From NCBI GenBank assembly GCA_032622095.1, contig CP136063.1, forward strand, positions 69,417,980 to 69,481,979: a stretch of 64,000 nucleotides of DNA. Reading direction: 5' to 3'. This document shows positions 1 to 15,098 of the stretch, in pieces. The notes under the pieces are model-generated. The model worked only from the letters and a program-made list of their open reading frames with translations, had not been told where the DNA came from and did no database searches. Numbering within the stretch: the stretch's first letter is position 1; each line of letters opens with the position of its first letter. The DNA is from Siphonodentalium dalli. Taxonomy: Eukaryota; Mollusca; Scaphopoda; Gadilida; Siphonodentaliidae. The translations under genes were made by a program, and so were the position numbers.

Positions 1-3000
1 CTACACAGATGTCGAGAAGATATTATTCTAATATTATGTACAGAAATATCGTCATGGGACGGCGGCAAAATATGAATGCATTTATGGTCTACATGTTCGT
101 TCTGCCATTACCGCGGCCGTTCTGCATTTTACCCATCGACGAAACAAGTTCTTTTAAACTAGATTAAAATGTTACACTGATGTCGTGAATATATCAATCT
201 AACATATGTCAAGAATAGTCGCCATAGGACGGCGAAATATGAATGAATTTGTTGTTTTGTAATTATAATAAAGAGCGTTTCTTTGTTTATATTATATAAC
301 CCATGAGATATGTGTTTGCCATTAACCACATGTTGCTGGTTCGAACAGCGTTCAAATACATGAATAGTAGAATACTCAACACCATTCGGAAGTGCATAAC
401 ACAAACAGCGAGTAATTCTCACTGAGACGATATCATCACCCTAAAGAGTCTGTGTCATCTGCCACCAGTTATGCAAACACAAGCTTAGTGCCAACGTAAA
501 CTCAAGCTCAGTGCCGACGTGAACAGAGTGTGAACAACTGGACGCCGTGTCAAACATTTTTGATATTGGTTTCTCCTTGTACGTTCATTAATAGTGAATT
601 CTTATAGTACTCGCATGTGATATTTGGATTTACCACACAATTTGTAAGTAAAAACTGATTTTGTTATGTTTCGATCGTTCTGCGTTTTACCATAGCTCTT
701 CTGTCCCATATCGATGGGTATCCAGACGATTGGGACCTTGGACGCTTGGGACTGCGTTCTGCGTTTTGCCGCTGCTATCCCATCAGCGAAATAAGTTGTT
801 TTAATCTTTAATGATCATGACGTCGAAAAGATGTTAGCTGTTCTGCGTTTTCTAATACCGTCCCATCCTATCTAATAAAAAAGTTGTTTTAATCTTGATT
901 ATGGTCAATAAAATGGGACCACCAATAAAATGCTGCACTGATGACCATATAGAGCCATTTCGGTGCTGCTACATGCTGTATTATTGCTAAACAGCAAGTT
1001 ATGGGGTCTATCTTAGCTGTTCTGCGTTTTCTAATACCGTCCCATCCTATCTAATACCGTCCCATCCCGTTCTGCAATTTCGCTTCCGTCCCATCAGCGA
1101 AAAAAAACATGTTTTCATCTTGATTATGGTCAATAAAATGTTACAATGATGTCGAGAAGATATTAATCTAACATTTTATGTAAAAATATCGCCGCGGGAC
1201 GGGGAAATGTGAATGCATGGGGTGATTTGGTGTTTGTTTACATTTTCGTTCTGCAATTTCGCTTCCGTCCCATCAGCGAAAAAAAACATGTTTTCATCTT
1301 GATTATGGTCAATAAAATGGGACCACCAATAAAATGCTGCACCGATGACCATATAGAGCCATTTTGGTGCTGCTACATGCTGTATTATTGCTAAACAGCA
1401 AGTTTAGGGGTCTATCTTAGCTGTTCTGCGTTTTCTAATACCGTCCCATCCTATCTAATACCGTCCCATCAGCGAAAAAAAACATGTTTTCATCTTGATT
1501 ATGGTCAATAAAATGTTACAATGATGTCGAGAAGATATTAATCTAACATTTTATGTAAAAATATCGCCGCGGGACGGGGAAATGTGAATGCATGGGGTGA
1601 TTTGGTGTTTGTTTACATTTTCGTTCTGCAATTTCGCTTCCGTCCCATCAGCGAAAAAAAACATGTTTTCATCTTGATTATGGTCAATAAAATGGGACCA
1701 CCAATAAAATGCTGCACCGATGACCATATAGAGCCATTTTGGTGCCTCTACATGGTGTATTATTGCTAAACAGCAAGTTTAGGGGTCTATCTTAGCTGTT
1801 CTGCGTTTTCTAATACCGTCCCATCCTATCTAATACCGTCCCATCAGCGAAAAAAAACATGTTTTCATCTTGATTATGGTCAATAAAATGTTACAGTGAT
1901 GTCGAGAAGATATTAATCTAACATTGTATGTAAAAATATCGCCGCGGGACGGGGAAATGTGAATGCATGGGGTGATTTGGTGTTTGTTAACATTTTCGTT
2001 CTGCAATTTCGCTTCCGTCCCATCAGCGAAAAAAAACATGTTTTCATCTTGATTATGGTCAATAAAATGGGACCACCAATAAAATGCTGCACCGATGACC
2101 ATATAGAGCCATTTTGGTGCCTCTACATGGTGTATTATTGCTAAACAGCAAGTTTAGGGGTCTATCTTAGCTGTTCTGCGTTTTCTAATACCGTCCCATC
2201 CTATCTAATACCGTCCCATCAGCGAAAAAAAACATGTTTTCATCTTGATTATGGTCAATAAAATGCTAAAATGATGCCGAGAAGATGTTGATCTAACATT
2301 TTATGCAAAAATATCACCGTGGGACGGGGAAATATGAATGTGATGAATGATGTTTTAGAGTAAGCAATATTTAATTACGAACAGAACATGTCGTTCTGCA
2401 ATTTCCTAAGCTGTTCTGCGTTTTTCAACTTCCGTCCCATTAGCGAAACAAATTGTTTTAATCTTGATTATGGTCAATAAAATGCTACACAGATGTCGAG
2501 AAGATATTATTCTAATATTATGTACAGAAATATCGTCATGGGACGGCGGCAAAATATGAATGCATTTATGGTCTACATGTTCGTTCTGCCATTACCGCGG
2601 CCGTTCTGCATTTTACCCATCGACGAAACAAGTTCTTTTAAACTAGATTAAAATGTTACACTGATGTCGTGAATATATCAATCTAACATATGTCAAGAAT
2701 AGTCGCCATAGGACGGCGAAATATGAATGAATTTGTTGTTTTGTAATTATAATAAAGAGCGTTTCTTTGTTTATATTATATAACCCATGAGATATGTGTT
2801 TGCCATTAACCACATGTTGCTGGTTCGAACAGCGTTCAAATACATGAATAGTAGAATACTCAACACCATTCGGAAGTGCATAACACAAACAGCGAGTAAT
2901 TCTCACTGAGACGATATCATCACCCTAAAGAGTCTGTGTCATCTGCCACCAGTTATGCAAACACAAGCTTAGTGCCAACGTAAACTCAAGCTCAGTGCCG

Positions 3001-6000
3001 ACGTGAACAGAGTGTGAACAACTGGACGCCGTGTCAAACATTTTTGATATTGGTTTCTCCTTGTACGTTCATTAATAGTGAATTCTTATAGTACTCGCAT
3101 GTGATATTTGGATTTACCACACAATTTGTAAGTAAAAACTGATTTTGTTATGTTTCGATCGTTCTGCGTTTTACCATAGCTCTTCTGTCCCATATCGATG
3201 GGTATCCAGACGATTGGGACCTTGGACGCTTGGGACTGCGTTCTGCGTTTTGCCGCTGCTATCCCATCAGCGAAATAAGTTGTTTTAATCTTTAATGATC
3301 ATGACGTCGAAAAGATGTTAGCTGTTCTGCGTTTTCTAATACCGTCCCATCCTATCTAATAAAAAAGTTGTTTTAATCTTGATTATGGTCAATAAAATGG
3401 GACCACCAATAAAATGCTGCACTGATGACCATATAGAGCCATTTCGGTGCTGCTACATGCTGTATTATTGCTAAACAGCAAGTTATGGGGTCTATCTTAG
3501 CTGTTCTGCGTTTTCTAATACCGTCCCATCCTATCTAATACCGTCCCATCCCGTTCTGCAATTTCGCTTCCGTCCCATCAGCGAAAAAAAACATGTTTTC
3601 ATCTTGATTATGGTCAATAAAATGTTACAATGATGTCGAGAAGATATTAATCTAACATTTTATGTAAAAATATCGCCGCGGGACGGGGAAATGTGAATGC
3701 ATGGGGTGATTTGGTGTTTGTTTACATTTTCGTTCTGCAATTTCGCTTCCGTCCCATCAGCGAAAAAAAACATGTTTTCATCTTGATTATGGTCAATAAA
3801 ATGGGACCACCAATAAAATGCTGCACCGATGACCATATAGAGCCATTTTGGTGCTGCTACATGCTGTATTATTGCTAAACAGCAAGTTTAGGGGTCTATC
3901 TTAGCTGTTCTGCGTTTTCTAATACCGTCCCATCCTATCTAATACCGTCCCATCAGCGAAAAAAAACATGTTTTCATCTTGATTATGGTCAATAAAATGT
4001 TACAATGATGTCGAGAAGATATTAATCTAACATTTTATGTAAAAATATCGCCGCGGGACGGGGAAATGTGAATGCATGGGGTGATTTGGTGTTTGTTTAC
4101 ATTTTCGTTCTGCAATTTCGCTTCCGTCCCATCAGCGAAAAAAAACATGTTTTCATCTTGATTATGGTCAATAAAATGGGACCACCAATAAAATGCTGCA
4201 CCGATGACCATATAGAGCCATTTTGGTGCCTCTACATGGTGTATTATTGCTAAACAGCAAGTTTAGGGGTCTATCTTAGCTGTTCTGCGTTTTCTAATAC
4301 CGTCCCATCCTATCTAATACCGTCCCATCAGCGAAAAAAAACATGTTTTCATCTTGATTATGGTCAATAAAATGTTACAGTGATGTCGAGAAGATATTAA
4401 TCTAACATTGTATGTAAAAATATCGCCGCGGGACGGGGAAATGTGAATGCATGGGGTGATTTGGTGTTTGTTAACATTTTCGTTCTGCAATTTCGCTTCC
4501 GTCCCATCAGCGAAAAAAAACATGTTTTCATCTTGATTATGGTCAATAAAATGGGACCACCAATAAAATGCTGCACCGATGACCATATAGAGCCATTTTG
4601 GTGCCTCTACATGGTGTATTATTGCTAAACAGCAAGTTTAGGGGTCTATCTTAGCTGTTCTGCGTTTTCTAATACCGTCCCATCCTATCTAATACCGTCC
4701 CATCAGCGAAAAAAAACATGTTTTCATCTTGATTATGGTCAATAAAATGCTAAAATGATGCCGAGAAGATGTTGATCTAACATTTTATGCAAAAATATCA
4801 CCGTGGGACGGGGAAATATGAATGTGATGAATGATGTTTTAGAGTAAGCAATATTTAATTACGAACAGAACATGTCGTTCTGCAATTTCCTAAGCTGTTC
4901 TGCGTTTTTCAACTTCCGTCCCATTAGCGAAACAAATTGTTTTAATCTTGATTATGGTCAATAAAATGCTACACAGATGTCGAGAAGATATTATTCTAAT
5001 ATTATGTACAGAAATATCGTCATGGGACGGCGGCAAAATATGAATGCATTTATGGTCTACATGTTCGTTCTGCCATTACCGCGGCCGTTCTGCATTTTAC
5101 CCATCGACGAAACAAGTTCTTTTAAACTAGATTAAAATGTTACACTGATGTCGTGAATATATCAATCTAACATATGTCAAGAATAGTCGCCACAGGACGG
5201 CGAAATATGAATGAATTTGTTGTTTTGTAATTATAATAAAGAGCGTTTCTTTGTTTATATTATATAACCCATGAGATATGTGTTTGCCATTAACCACATG
5301 TTGCTGGTTCGAACAGCGTTCAAATACATGAATAGTAGAATACTCAACACCATTCGGAAGTGCATAACACAAACAGCGAGTAATTCTCACTGAGACGATA
5401 TCATCACCCTAAAGAGTCTGTGTCATCTGCCACCAGTTATGCAAACACAAGCTTAGTGCCAACGTAAACTCAAGCTCAGTGCCGACGTGAACAGAGTGTG
5501 AACAACTGGACGCCGTGTCAAACATTTTTGATATTGGTTTCTCCTTGTACGTTCATTAATAGTGAATTCTTATAGTACTCGCATGTGATATTTGGATTTA
5601 CCACACAATTTGTAAGTAAAAACTGATTTTGTTATGTTTCGATCGTTCTGCGTTTTACCATAGCTCTTCTGTCCCATATCGATGGGTATCCAGACGATTG
5701 GGACCTTGGACGCTTGGGACTGCGTTCTGCGTTTTGCCGCTGCTATCCCATCAGCGAAATAAGTTGTTTTAATCTTTAATGATCATGACGTCGAAAAGAT
5801 GTTAGCTGTTCTGCGTTTTCTAATACCGTCCCATCCTATCTAATAAAAAAGTTGTTTTAATCTTGATTATGGTCAATAAAATGGGACCACCAATAAAATG
5901 CTGCACTGATGACCATATAGAGCCATTTCGGTGCTGCTACATGCTGTATTATTGCTAAACAGCAAGTTATGGGGTCTATCTTAGCTGTTCTGCGTTTTCT

Positions 6001-9000
6001 AATACCGTCCCATCCTATCTAATACCGTCCCATCCCGTTCTGCAATTTCGCTTCCGTCCCATCAGCGAAAAAAAACATGTTTTCATCTTGATTATGGTCA
6101 ATAAAATGTTACAATGATGTCGAGAAGATATTAATCTAACATTTTATGTAAAAATATCGCCGCGGGACGGGGAAATGTGAATGCATGGGGTGATTTGGTG
6201 TTTGTTTACATTTTCGTTCTGCAATTTCGCTTCCGTCCCATCAGCGAAAAAAAACATGTTTTCATCTTGATTATGGTCAATAAAATGGGACCACCAATAA
6301 AATGCTGCACCGATGACCATATAGAGCCATTTTGGTGCTGCTACATGCTGTATTATTGCTAAACAGCAAGTTTAGGGGTCTATCTTAGCTGTTCTGCGTT
6401 TTCTAATACCGTCCCATCCTATCTAATACCGTCCCATCAGCGAAAAAAAACATGTTTTCATCTTGATTATGGTCAATAAAATGTTACAATGATGTCGAGA
6501 AGATATTAATCTAACATTTTATGTAAAAATATCGCCGCGGGACGGGGAAATGTGAATGCATGGGGTGATTTGGTGTTTGTTTACATTTTCGTTCTGCAAT
6601 TTCGCTTCCGTCCCATCAGCGAAAAAAAACATGTTTTCATCTTGATTATGGTCAATAAAATGGGACCACCAATAAAATGCTGCACCGATGACCATATAGA
6701 GCCATTTTGGTGCCTCTACATGGTGTATTATTGCTAAACAGCAAGTTTAGGGGTCTATCTTAGCTGTTCTGCGTTTTCTAATACCGTCCCATCCTATCTA
6801 ATACCGTCCCATCAGCGAAAAAAAACATGTTTTCATCTTGATTATGGTCAATAAAATGTTACAGTGATGTCGAGAAGATATTAATCTAACATTGTATGTA
6901 AAAATATCGCCGCGGGACGGGGAAATGTGAATGCATGGGGTGATTTGGTGTTTGTTAACATTTTCGTTCTGCAATTTCGCTTCCGTCCCATCAGCGAAAA
7001 AAAACATGTTTTCATCTTGATTATGGTCAATAAAATGGGACCACCAATAAAATGCTGCACCGATGACCATATAGAGCCATTTTGGTGCCTCTACATGGTG
7101 TATTATTGCTAAACAGCAAGTTTAGGGGTCTATCTTAGCTGTTCTGCGTTTTCTAATACCGTCCCATCCTATCTAATACCGTCCCATCAGCGAAAAAAAA
7201 CATGTTTTCATCTTGATTATGGTCAATAAAATGCTAAAATGATGCCGAGAAGATGTTGATCTAACATTTTATGCAAAAATATCACCGTGGGACGGGGAAA
7301 TATGAATGTGATGAATGATGTTTTAGAGTAAGCAATATTTAATTACGAACAGAACATGTCGTTCTGCAATTTCCTAAGCTGTTCTGCGTTTTTCAACTTC
7401 CGTCCCATTAGCGAAACAAATTGTTTTAATCTTGATTATGGTCAATAAAATGCTACACAGATGTCGAGAAGATATTATTCTAATATTATGTACAGAAATA
7501 TCGTCATGGGACGGCGGCAAAATATGAATGCATTTATGGTCTACATGTTCGTTCTGCCATTACCGCGGCCGTTCTGCATTTTACCCATCGACGAAACAAG
7601 TTCTTTTAAACTAGATTAAAATGTTACACTGATGTCGTGAATATATCAATCTAACATATGTCAAGAATAGTCGCCATAGGACGGCGAAATATGAATGAAT
7701 TTGTTGTTTTGTAATTATAATAAAGAGCGTTTCTTTGTTTATATTATATAACCCATGAGATATGTGTTTGCCATTAACCACATGTTGCTGGTTCGAACAG
7801 CGTTCAAATACATGAATAGTAGAATACTCAACACCATTCGGAAGTGCATAACACAAACAGCGAGTAATTCTCACTGAGACGATATCATCACCCTAAAGAG
7901 TCTGTGTCATCTGCCACCAGTTATGCAAACACAAGCTTAGTGCCAACGTAAACTCAAGCTCAGTGCCGACGTGAACAGAGTGTGAACAACTGGACGCCGT
8001 GTCAAACATTTTTGATATTGGTTTCTCCTTGTACGTTCATTAATAGTGAATTCTTATAGTACTCGCATGTGATATTTGGATTTACCACACAATTTGTAAG
8101 TAAAAACTGATTTTGTTATGTTTCGATCGTTCTGCGTTTTACCATAGCTCTTCTGTCCCATATCGATGGGTATCCAGACGATTGGGACCTTGGACGCTTG
8201 GGACTGCGTTCTGCGTTTTGCCGCTGCTATCCCATCAGCGAAATAAGTTGTTTTAATCTTTAATGATCATGACGTCGAAAAGATGTTAGCTGTTCTGCGT
8301 TTTCTAATACCGTCCCATCCTATCTAATAAAAAAGTTGTTTTAATCTTGATTATGGTCAATAAAATGGGACCACCAATAAAATGCTGCACTGATGACCAT
8401 ATAGAGCCATTTCGGTGCTGCTACATGCTGTATTATTGCTAAACAGCAAGTTATGGGGTCTATCTTAGCTGTTCTGCGTTTTCTAATACCGTCCCATCCT
8501 ATCTAATACCGTCCCATCCCGTTCTGCAATTTCGCTTCCGTCCCATCAGCGAAAAAAAACATGTTTTCATCTTGATTATGGTCAATAAAATGTTACAATG
8601 ATGTCGAGAAGATATTAATCTAACATTTTATGTAAAAATATCGCCGCGGGACGGGGAAATGTGAATGCATGGGGTGATTTGGTGTTTGTTTACATTTTCG
8701 TTCTGCAATTTCGCTTCCGTCCCATCAGCGAAAAAAAACATGTTTTCATCTTGATTATGGTCAATAAAATGGGACCACCAATAAAATGCTGCACCGATGA
8801 CCATATAGAGCCATTTTGGTGCTGCTACATGCTGTATTATTGCTAAACAGCAAGTTTAGGGGTCTATCTTAGCTGTTCTGCGTTTTCTAATACCGTCCCA
8901 TCCTATCTAATACCGTCCCATCAGCGAAAAAAAACATGTTTTCATCTTGATTATGGTCAATAAAATGTTACAATGATGTCGAGAAGATATTAATCTAACA

Positions 9001-9936
9001 TTTTATGTAAAAATATCGCCGCGGGACGGGGAAATGTGAATGCATGGGGTGATTTGGTGTTTGTTTACATTTTCGTTCTGCAATTTCGCTTCCGTCCCAT
9101 CAGCGAAAAAAAACATGTTTTCATCTTGATTATGGTCAATAAAATGGGACCACCAATAAAATGCTGCACCGATGACCATATAGAGCCATTTTGGTGCCTC
9201 TACATGGTGTATTATTGCTAAACAGCAAGTTTAGGGGTCTATCTTAGCTGTTCTGCGTTTTCTAATACCGTCCCATCCTATCTAATACCGTCCCATCAGC
9301 GAAAAAAAACATGTTTTCATCTTGATTATGGTCAATAAAATGTTACAGTGATGTCGAGAAGATATTAATCTAACATTGTATGTAAAAATATCGCCGCGGG
9401 ACGGGGAAATGTGAATGCATGGGGTGATTTGGTGTTTGTTAACATTTTCGTTCTGCAATTTCGCTTCCGTCCCATCAGCGAAAAAAAACATGTTTTCATC
9501 TTGATTATGGTCAATAAAATGGGACCACCAATAAAATGCTGCACCGATGACCATATAGAGCCATTTTGGTGCCTCTACATGGTGTATTATTGCTAAACAG
9601 CAAGTTTAGGGGTCTATCTTAGCTGTTCTGCGTTTTCTAATACCGTCCCATCCTATCTAATACCGTCCCATCAGCGAAAAAAAACATGTTTTCATCTTGA
9701 TTATGGTCAATAAAATGCTAAAATGATGCCGAGAAGATGTTGATCTAACATTTTATGCAAAAATATCACCGTGGGACGGGGAAATATGAATGTGATGAAT
9801 GATGTTTTAGAGTAAGCAATATTTAATTACGAACAGAACATGTCGTTCTGCAATTTCCTAAGCTGTTCTGCGTTTTTCAACTTCCGTCCCATTAGCGAAA
9901 CAAATTGTTTTAATCTTGATTATGGTCAATAAAATG
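1..9936. repeat. Satellite units 1-4, canonical 2484 bp each
   Basis: Four units of exactly 2484 bp (starts 1, 2485, 4969, 7453). Each has three 375-bp repeats; in unit 1 the shared GAATGCATGGGG box lies near 1211, 1586 and 1961. Units differ by very few bases; one is a T/C site in GTCGCCAYAGGACGG (T in units 1, 2 and 4, C in unit 3). Each unit also carries about 560 bp (roughly 220-660 in unit 1) that is not made of the short motifs and contains GGTTCGAAC and an AATAAA. It could be a remnant of the founding sequence. Confidence 0.95.
1141..2265. repeat. 375-bp subrepeat block (three copies), unit 1
   Basis: Three tandem copies with an exact 375-bp period. Each is a dimer: the box CCGTCCCATCAGCG followed by A8 and the 12-bp palindrome AAAACATGTTTT recurs at 1265, 1461 and 1640, giving alternating spacings of 196 and 179 bp. 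The first half leads to GTTACAATGATGTCG, the second to GGGACCACCAATAAAATG. The same block recurs in every higher-order unit. Confidence 0.93.
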
Positions 9937-12613
9937 CTACACAGATGTCGAGAAGATATTATTCTAATATTATGTACAGAAATATCGTCATGGGACGGCG
10001 GCAAAATATGAATGCATTTATGGTCTACATGTTCGTTCTGCCATTACCGCGGCCGTTCTGCATTTTACCCATCGACGAAACAAGTTCTTTTAAACTAGAT
10101 TAAAATGTTACACTGATGTCGTGAATATATCAATCTAACATATGTCAAGAATAGTCGCCACAGGACGGCGAAATATGAATGAATTTGTTGTTTTGTAATT
10201 ATAATAAAGAGCGTTTCTTTGTTTATATTATATAACCCATGAGATATGTGTTTGCCATTAACCACATGTTGCTGGTTCGAACAGCGTTCAAATACATGAA
10301 TAGTAGAATACTCAACACCATTCGGAAGTGCATAACACAAACAGCGAGTAATTCTCACTGAGACGATATCATCACCCTAAAGAGTCTGTGTCATCTGCCA
10401 CCAGTTATGCAAACACAAGCTTAGTGCCAACGTAAACTCAAGCTCAGTGCCGACGTGAACAGAGTGTGAACAACTGGACGCCGTGTCAAACATTTTTGAT
10501 ATTGGTTTCTCCTTGTACGTTCATTAATAGTGAATTCTTATAGTACTCGCATGTGATATTTGGATTTACCACACAATTTGTAAGTAAAAACTGATTTTGT
10601 TATGTTTCGATCGTTCTGCGTTTTACCATAGCTCTTCTGTCCCATATCGATGGGTATCCAGACGATTGGGACCTTGGACGCTTGGGACTGCGTTCTGCGT
10701 TTTGCCGCTGCTATCCCATCAGCGAAATAAGTTGTTTTAATCTTTAATGATCATGACGTCGAAAAGATGTTAGCTGTTCTGCGTTTTCTAATACCGTCCC
10801 ATCCTATCTAATAAAAAAGTTGTTTTAATCTTGATTATGGTCAATAAAATGGGACCACCAATAAAATGCTGCACTGATGACCATATAGAGCCATTTCGGT
10901 GCTGCTACATGCTGTATTATTGCTAAACAGCAAGTTATGGGGTCTATCTTAGCTGTTCTGCGTTTTCTAATACCGTCCCATCCTATCTAATACCGTCCCA
11001 TCCCGTTCTGCAATTTCGCTTCCGTCCCATCAGCGAAAAAAAACATGTTTTCATCTTGATTATGGTCAATAAAATGTTACAATGATGTCGAGAAGATATT
11101 AATCTAACATTTTATGTAAAAATATCGCCGCGGGACGGGGAAATGTGAATGCATGGGGTGATTTGGTGTTTGTTTACATTTTCGTTCTGCAATTTCGCTT
11201 CCGTCCCATCAGCGAAAAAAAACATGTTTTCATCTTGATTATGGTCAATAAAATGCTGCACCGATGACCATATAGAGCCATTTTGGTGCTGCTACATGCT
11301 GTATTATTGCTAAACAGCAAGTTTAGGGGTCTATCTTAGCTGTTCTGCGTTTTCTAATACCGTCCCATCCTATCTAATACCGTCCCATCAGCGAAAAAAA
11401 ACATGTTTTCATCTTGATTATGGTCAATAAAATGTTACAATGATGTCGAGAAGATATTAATCTAACATTTTATGTAAAAATATCGCCGCGGGACGGGGAA
11501 ATGTGAATGCATGGGGTGATTTGGTGTTTGTTTACATTTTCGTTCTGCAATTTCGCTTCCGCCCCATCGACGAAAAAAGTTGTTTTCATCCGTCCCATCA
11601 GCGAAAAAAAACATGTTTTCATCTTGATTATGGCCAATAAAATGCTACAGTGATGTCGAAAAGATGTTAATCTAACATTTTATGCAAAAATATCGCCGCG
11701 GGACGGGGAAATGTGAATACATGGGGTGATTTGGTGTTTGTTTACATTTTCGTTCTGCAATTTCGCTTCCGTCCCATCAGCGAAAAAAAACATGTTTTCA
11801 TCTTGATTATGGTCAATAAAATGGGACCACCAATAAAATGCTGCACTGATGACCATATAGAGCCATTTTGGTGCTGCTACATGCTGTATTATTGCTAAAC
11901 AGCAAGTTTAGGGGTCTATCTTAGCTGTTCTGCGTTTTCTAATACCGTCCCATCCTATCTAATACCGTCCCATCAGCGAAAAAAAACATGTTTTCATCTT
12001 GATTATGGTCAATAAAATGTTACAGTGATGTCGAGAAGATATTAATCTAACATTGTATGTAAAAATATCGCCGCGGGACGGGGAAATGTGAATGCATGGG
12101 GTGATTTGGTGTTTGTTAACATTTTCGTTCTGCAATTTCGCTTCCGTCCCATCAGCGAAAAAAAACATGTTTTCATCTTGATTATGGTCAATAAAATGGG
12201 ACCACCAATAAAATGCTGCACCGATGACCATATAGAGCCATTTTGGTGCCTCTACATGGTGTATTATTGCTAAACAGCAAGTTTAGGGGTCTATCTTAGC
12301 TGTTCTGCGTTTTCTAATACCGTCCCATCCTATCTAATACCGTCCCATCAGCGAAAAAAAACATGTTTTCATCTTGATTATGGTCAATAAAATGCTAAAA
12401 TGATGCCGAGAAGATGTTGATCTAACATTTTATGCAAAAATATCACCGTGGGACGGGGAAATATGAATGTGATGAATGATGTTTTAGAGTAAGCAATATT
12501 TAATTACGAACAGAACATGTCGTTCTGCAATTTCCTAAGCTGTTCTGCGTTTTTCAACTTCCGTCCCATTAGCGAAACAAATTGTTTTAATCTTGATTAT
12601 GGTCAATAAAATG
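9937..12613. repeat. Satellite unit 5, variant of 2677 bp
   Basis: This unit is 193 bp longer than the canonical one. The change equals a 210-bp insertion (near 11560-11770, with CCCCATCGACG then AAAAAAGTTG) minus a 17-bp deletion near 11252 that removes GGGACCACCAATAAAAT from one repeat. The variant TATGGCCAATAAAATG (usually TATGGTCAAT) at about 11630 marks the inserted block. The same trio of changes occurs in units 7 and 11, so they share an ancestor. Confidence 0.9.
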
Positions 12614-15098
12614 CTACACAGATGTCGAGAAGATATTATTCTAATATTATGTACAGAAATATCGTCATGGGACGGCGGCAAAATATGAATGCATTTATGG
12701 TCTACATGTTCGTTCTGCCATTACCGCGGCCGTTCTGCATTTTACCCATCGACGAAACAAGTTCTTTTAAACTAGATTAAAATGTTACACTGATGTCGTG
12801 AATATATCAATCTAACATATGTCAAGAATAGTCGCCATAGGACGGCGAAATATGAATGAATTTGTTGTTTTGTAATTATAATAAAGAGCGTTTCTTTGTT
12901 TATATTATATAACCCATGAGATATGTGTTTGCCATTAACCACATGTTGCTGGTTCGAACAGCGTTCAAATACATGAATAGTAGAATACTCAACACCATTC
13001 GGAAGTGCATAACACAAACAGCGAGTAATTCTCACTGAGACGATATCATCACCCTAAAGAGTCTGTGTCATCTGCCACCAGTTATGCAAACACAAGCTTA
13101 GTGCCAACGTAAACTCAAGCTCAGTGCCGACGTGAACAGAGTGTGAACAACTGGACGCCGTGTCAAACATTTTTGATATTGGTTTCTCCTTGTACGTTCA
13201 TTAATAGTGAATTCTTATAGTACTCGCATGTGATATTTGGATTTACCACACAATTTGTAAGTAAAAACTGATTTTGTTATGTTTCGATCGTTCTGCGTTT
13301 TACCATAGCTCTTCTGTCCCATATCGATGGGTATCCAGACGATTGGGACCTTGGACGCTTGGGACTGCGTTCTGCGTTTTGCCGCTGCTATCCCATCAGC
13401 GAAATAAGTTGTTTTAATCTTTAATGATCATGACGTCGAAAAGATGTTAGCTGTTCTGCGTTTTCTAATACCGTCCCATCCTATCTAATAAAAAAGTTGT
13501 TTTAATCTTGATTATGGTCAATAAAATGGGACCACCAATAAAATGCTGCACTGATGACCATATAGAGCCATTTCGGTGCTGCTACATGCTGTATTATTGC
13601 TAAACAGCAAGTTATGGGGTCTATCTTAGCTGTTCTGCGTTTTCTAATACCGTCCCATCCTATCTAATACCGTCCCATCCCGTTCTGCAATTTCGCTTCC
13701 GTCCCATCAGCGAAAAAAAACATGTTTTCATCTTGATTATGGTCAATAAAATGTTACAATGATGTCGAGAAGATATTAATCTAACATTTTATGTAAAAAT
13801 ATCGCCGCGGGACGGGGAAATGTGAATGCATGGGGTGATTTGGTGTTTGTTTACATTTTCGTTCTGCAATTTCGCTTCCGTCCCATCAGCGAAAAAAAAC
13901 ATGTTTTCATCTTGATTATGGTCAATAAAATGGGACCACCAATAAAATGCTGCACCGATGACCATATAGAGCCATTTTGGTGCTGCTACATGCTGTATTA
14001 TTGCTAAACAGCAAGTTTAGGGGTCTATCTTAGCTGTTCTGCGTTTTCTAATACCGTCCCATCCTATCTAATACCGTCCCATCAGCGAAAAAAAACATGT
14101 TTTCATCTTGATTATGGTCAATAAAATGTTACAATGATGTCGAGAAGATATTAATCTAACATTTTATGTAAAAATATCGCCGCGGGACGGGGAAATGTGA
14201 ATGCATGGGGTGATTTGGTGTTTGTTTACATTTTCGTTCTGCAATTTCGCTTCCGTCCCATCAGCGAAAAAAAACATGTTTTCATCTTGATTATGGTCAA
14301 TAAAATGGGACCACCAATAAAATGCTGCACCGATGACCATATAGAGCCATTTTGGTGCCTCTACATGGTGTATTATTGCTAAACAGCAAGTTTAGGGGTC
14401 TATCTTAGCTGTTCTGCGTTTTCTAATACCGTCCCATCCTATCTAATACCGTCCCATCAGCGAAAAAAAAACATGTTTTCATCTTGATTATGGTCAATAA
14501 AATGTTACAGTGATGTCGAGAAGATATTAATCTAACATTGTATGTAAAAATATCGCCGCGGGACGGGGAAATGTGAATGCATGGGGTGATTTGGTGTTTG
14601 TTAACATTTTCGTTCTGCAATTTCGCTTCCGTCCCATCAGCGAAAAAAAACATGTTTTCATCTTGATTATGGTCAATAAAATGGGACCACCAATAAAATG
14701 CTGCACCGATGACCATATAGAGCCATTTTGGTGCCTCTACATGGTGTATTATTGCTAAACAGCAAGTTTAGGGGTCTATCTTAGCTGTTCTGCGTTTTCT
14801 AATACCGTCCCATCCTATCTAATACCGTCCCATCAGCGAAAAAAAACATGTTTTCATCTTGATTATGGTCAATAAAATGCTAAAATGATGCCGAGAAGAT
14901 GTTGATCTAACATTTTATGCAAAAATATCACCGTGGGACGGGGAAATATGAATGTGATGAATGATGTTTTAGAGTAAGCAATATTTAATTACGAACAGAA
15001 CATGTCGTTCTGCAATTTCCTAAGCTGTTCTGCGTTTTTCAACTTCCGTCCCATTAGCGAAACAAATTGTTTTAATCTTGATTATGGTCAATAAAATG
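12614..15098. repeat. Satellite unit 6, 2485 bp
   Basis: Canonical unit with a single extra A in the poly-A tract near 14464 (nine A instead of eight). The one-base slip changes the frame of spurious open frames, which illustrates that no coding constraint acts here. Confidence 0.9.

Noticed and set aside
330-345. tRNA B-box-like GGTTCGAAC in each satellite unit, and GGGTTCGAACC at 46829
   Set aside because: No A box at the right distance and no cloverleaf; not enough for a tRNA gene or tRNA-derived SINE.
1180-1215. CENP-B-box-like site in the satellite (ATCGCCGCGGGACGG)
   Set aside because: It lacks the TTCG and central A of the CENP-B consensus; resemblance is limited to CGGGA.
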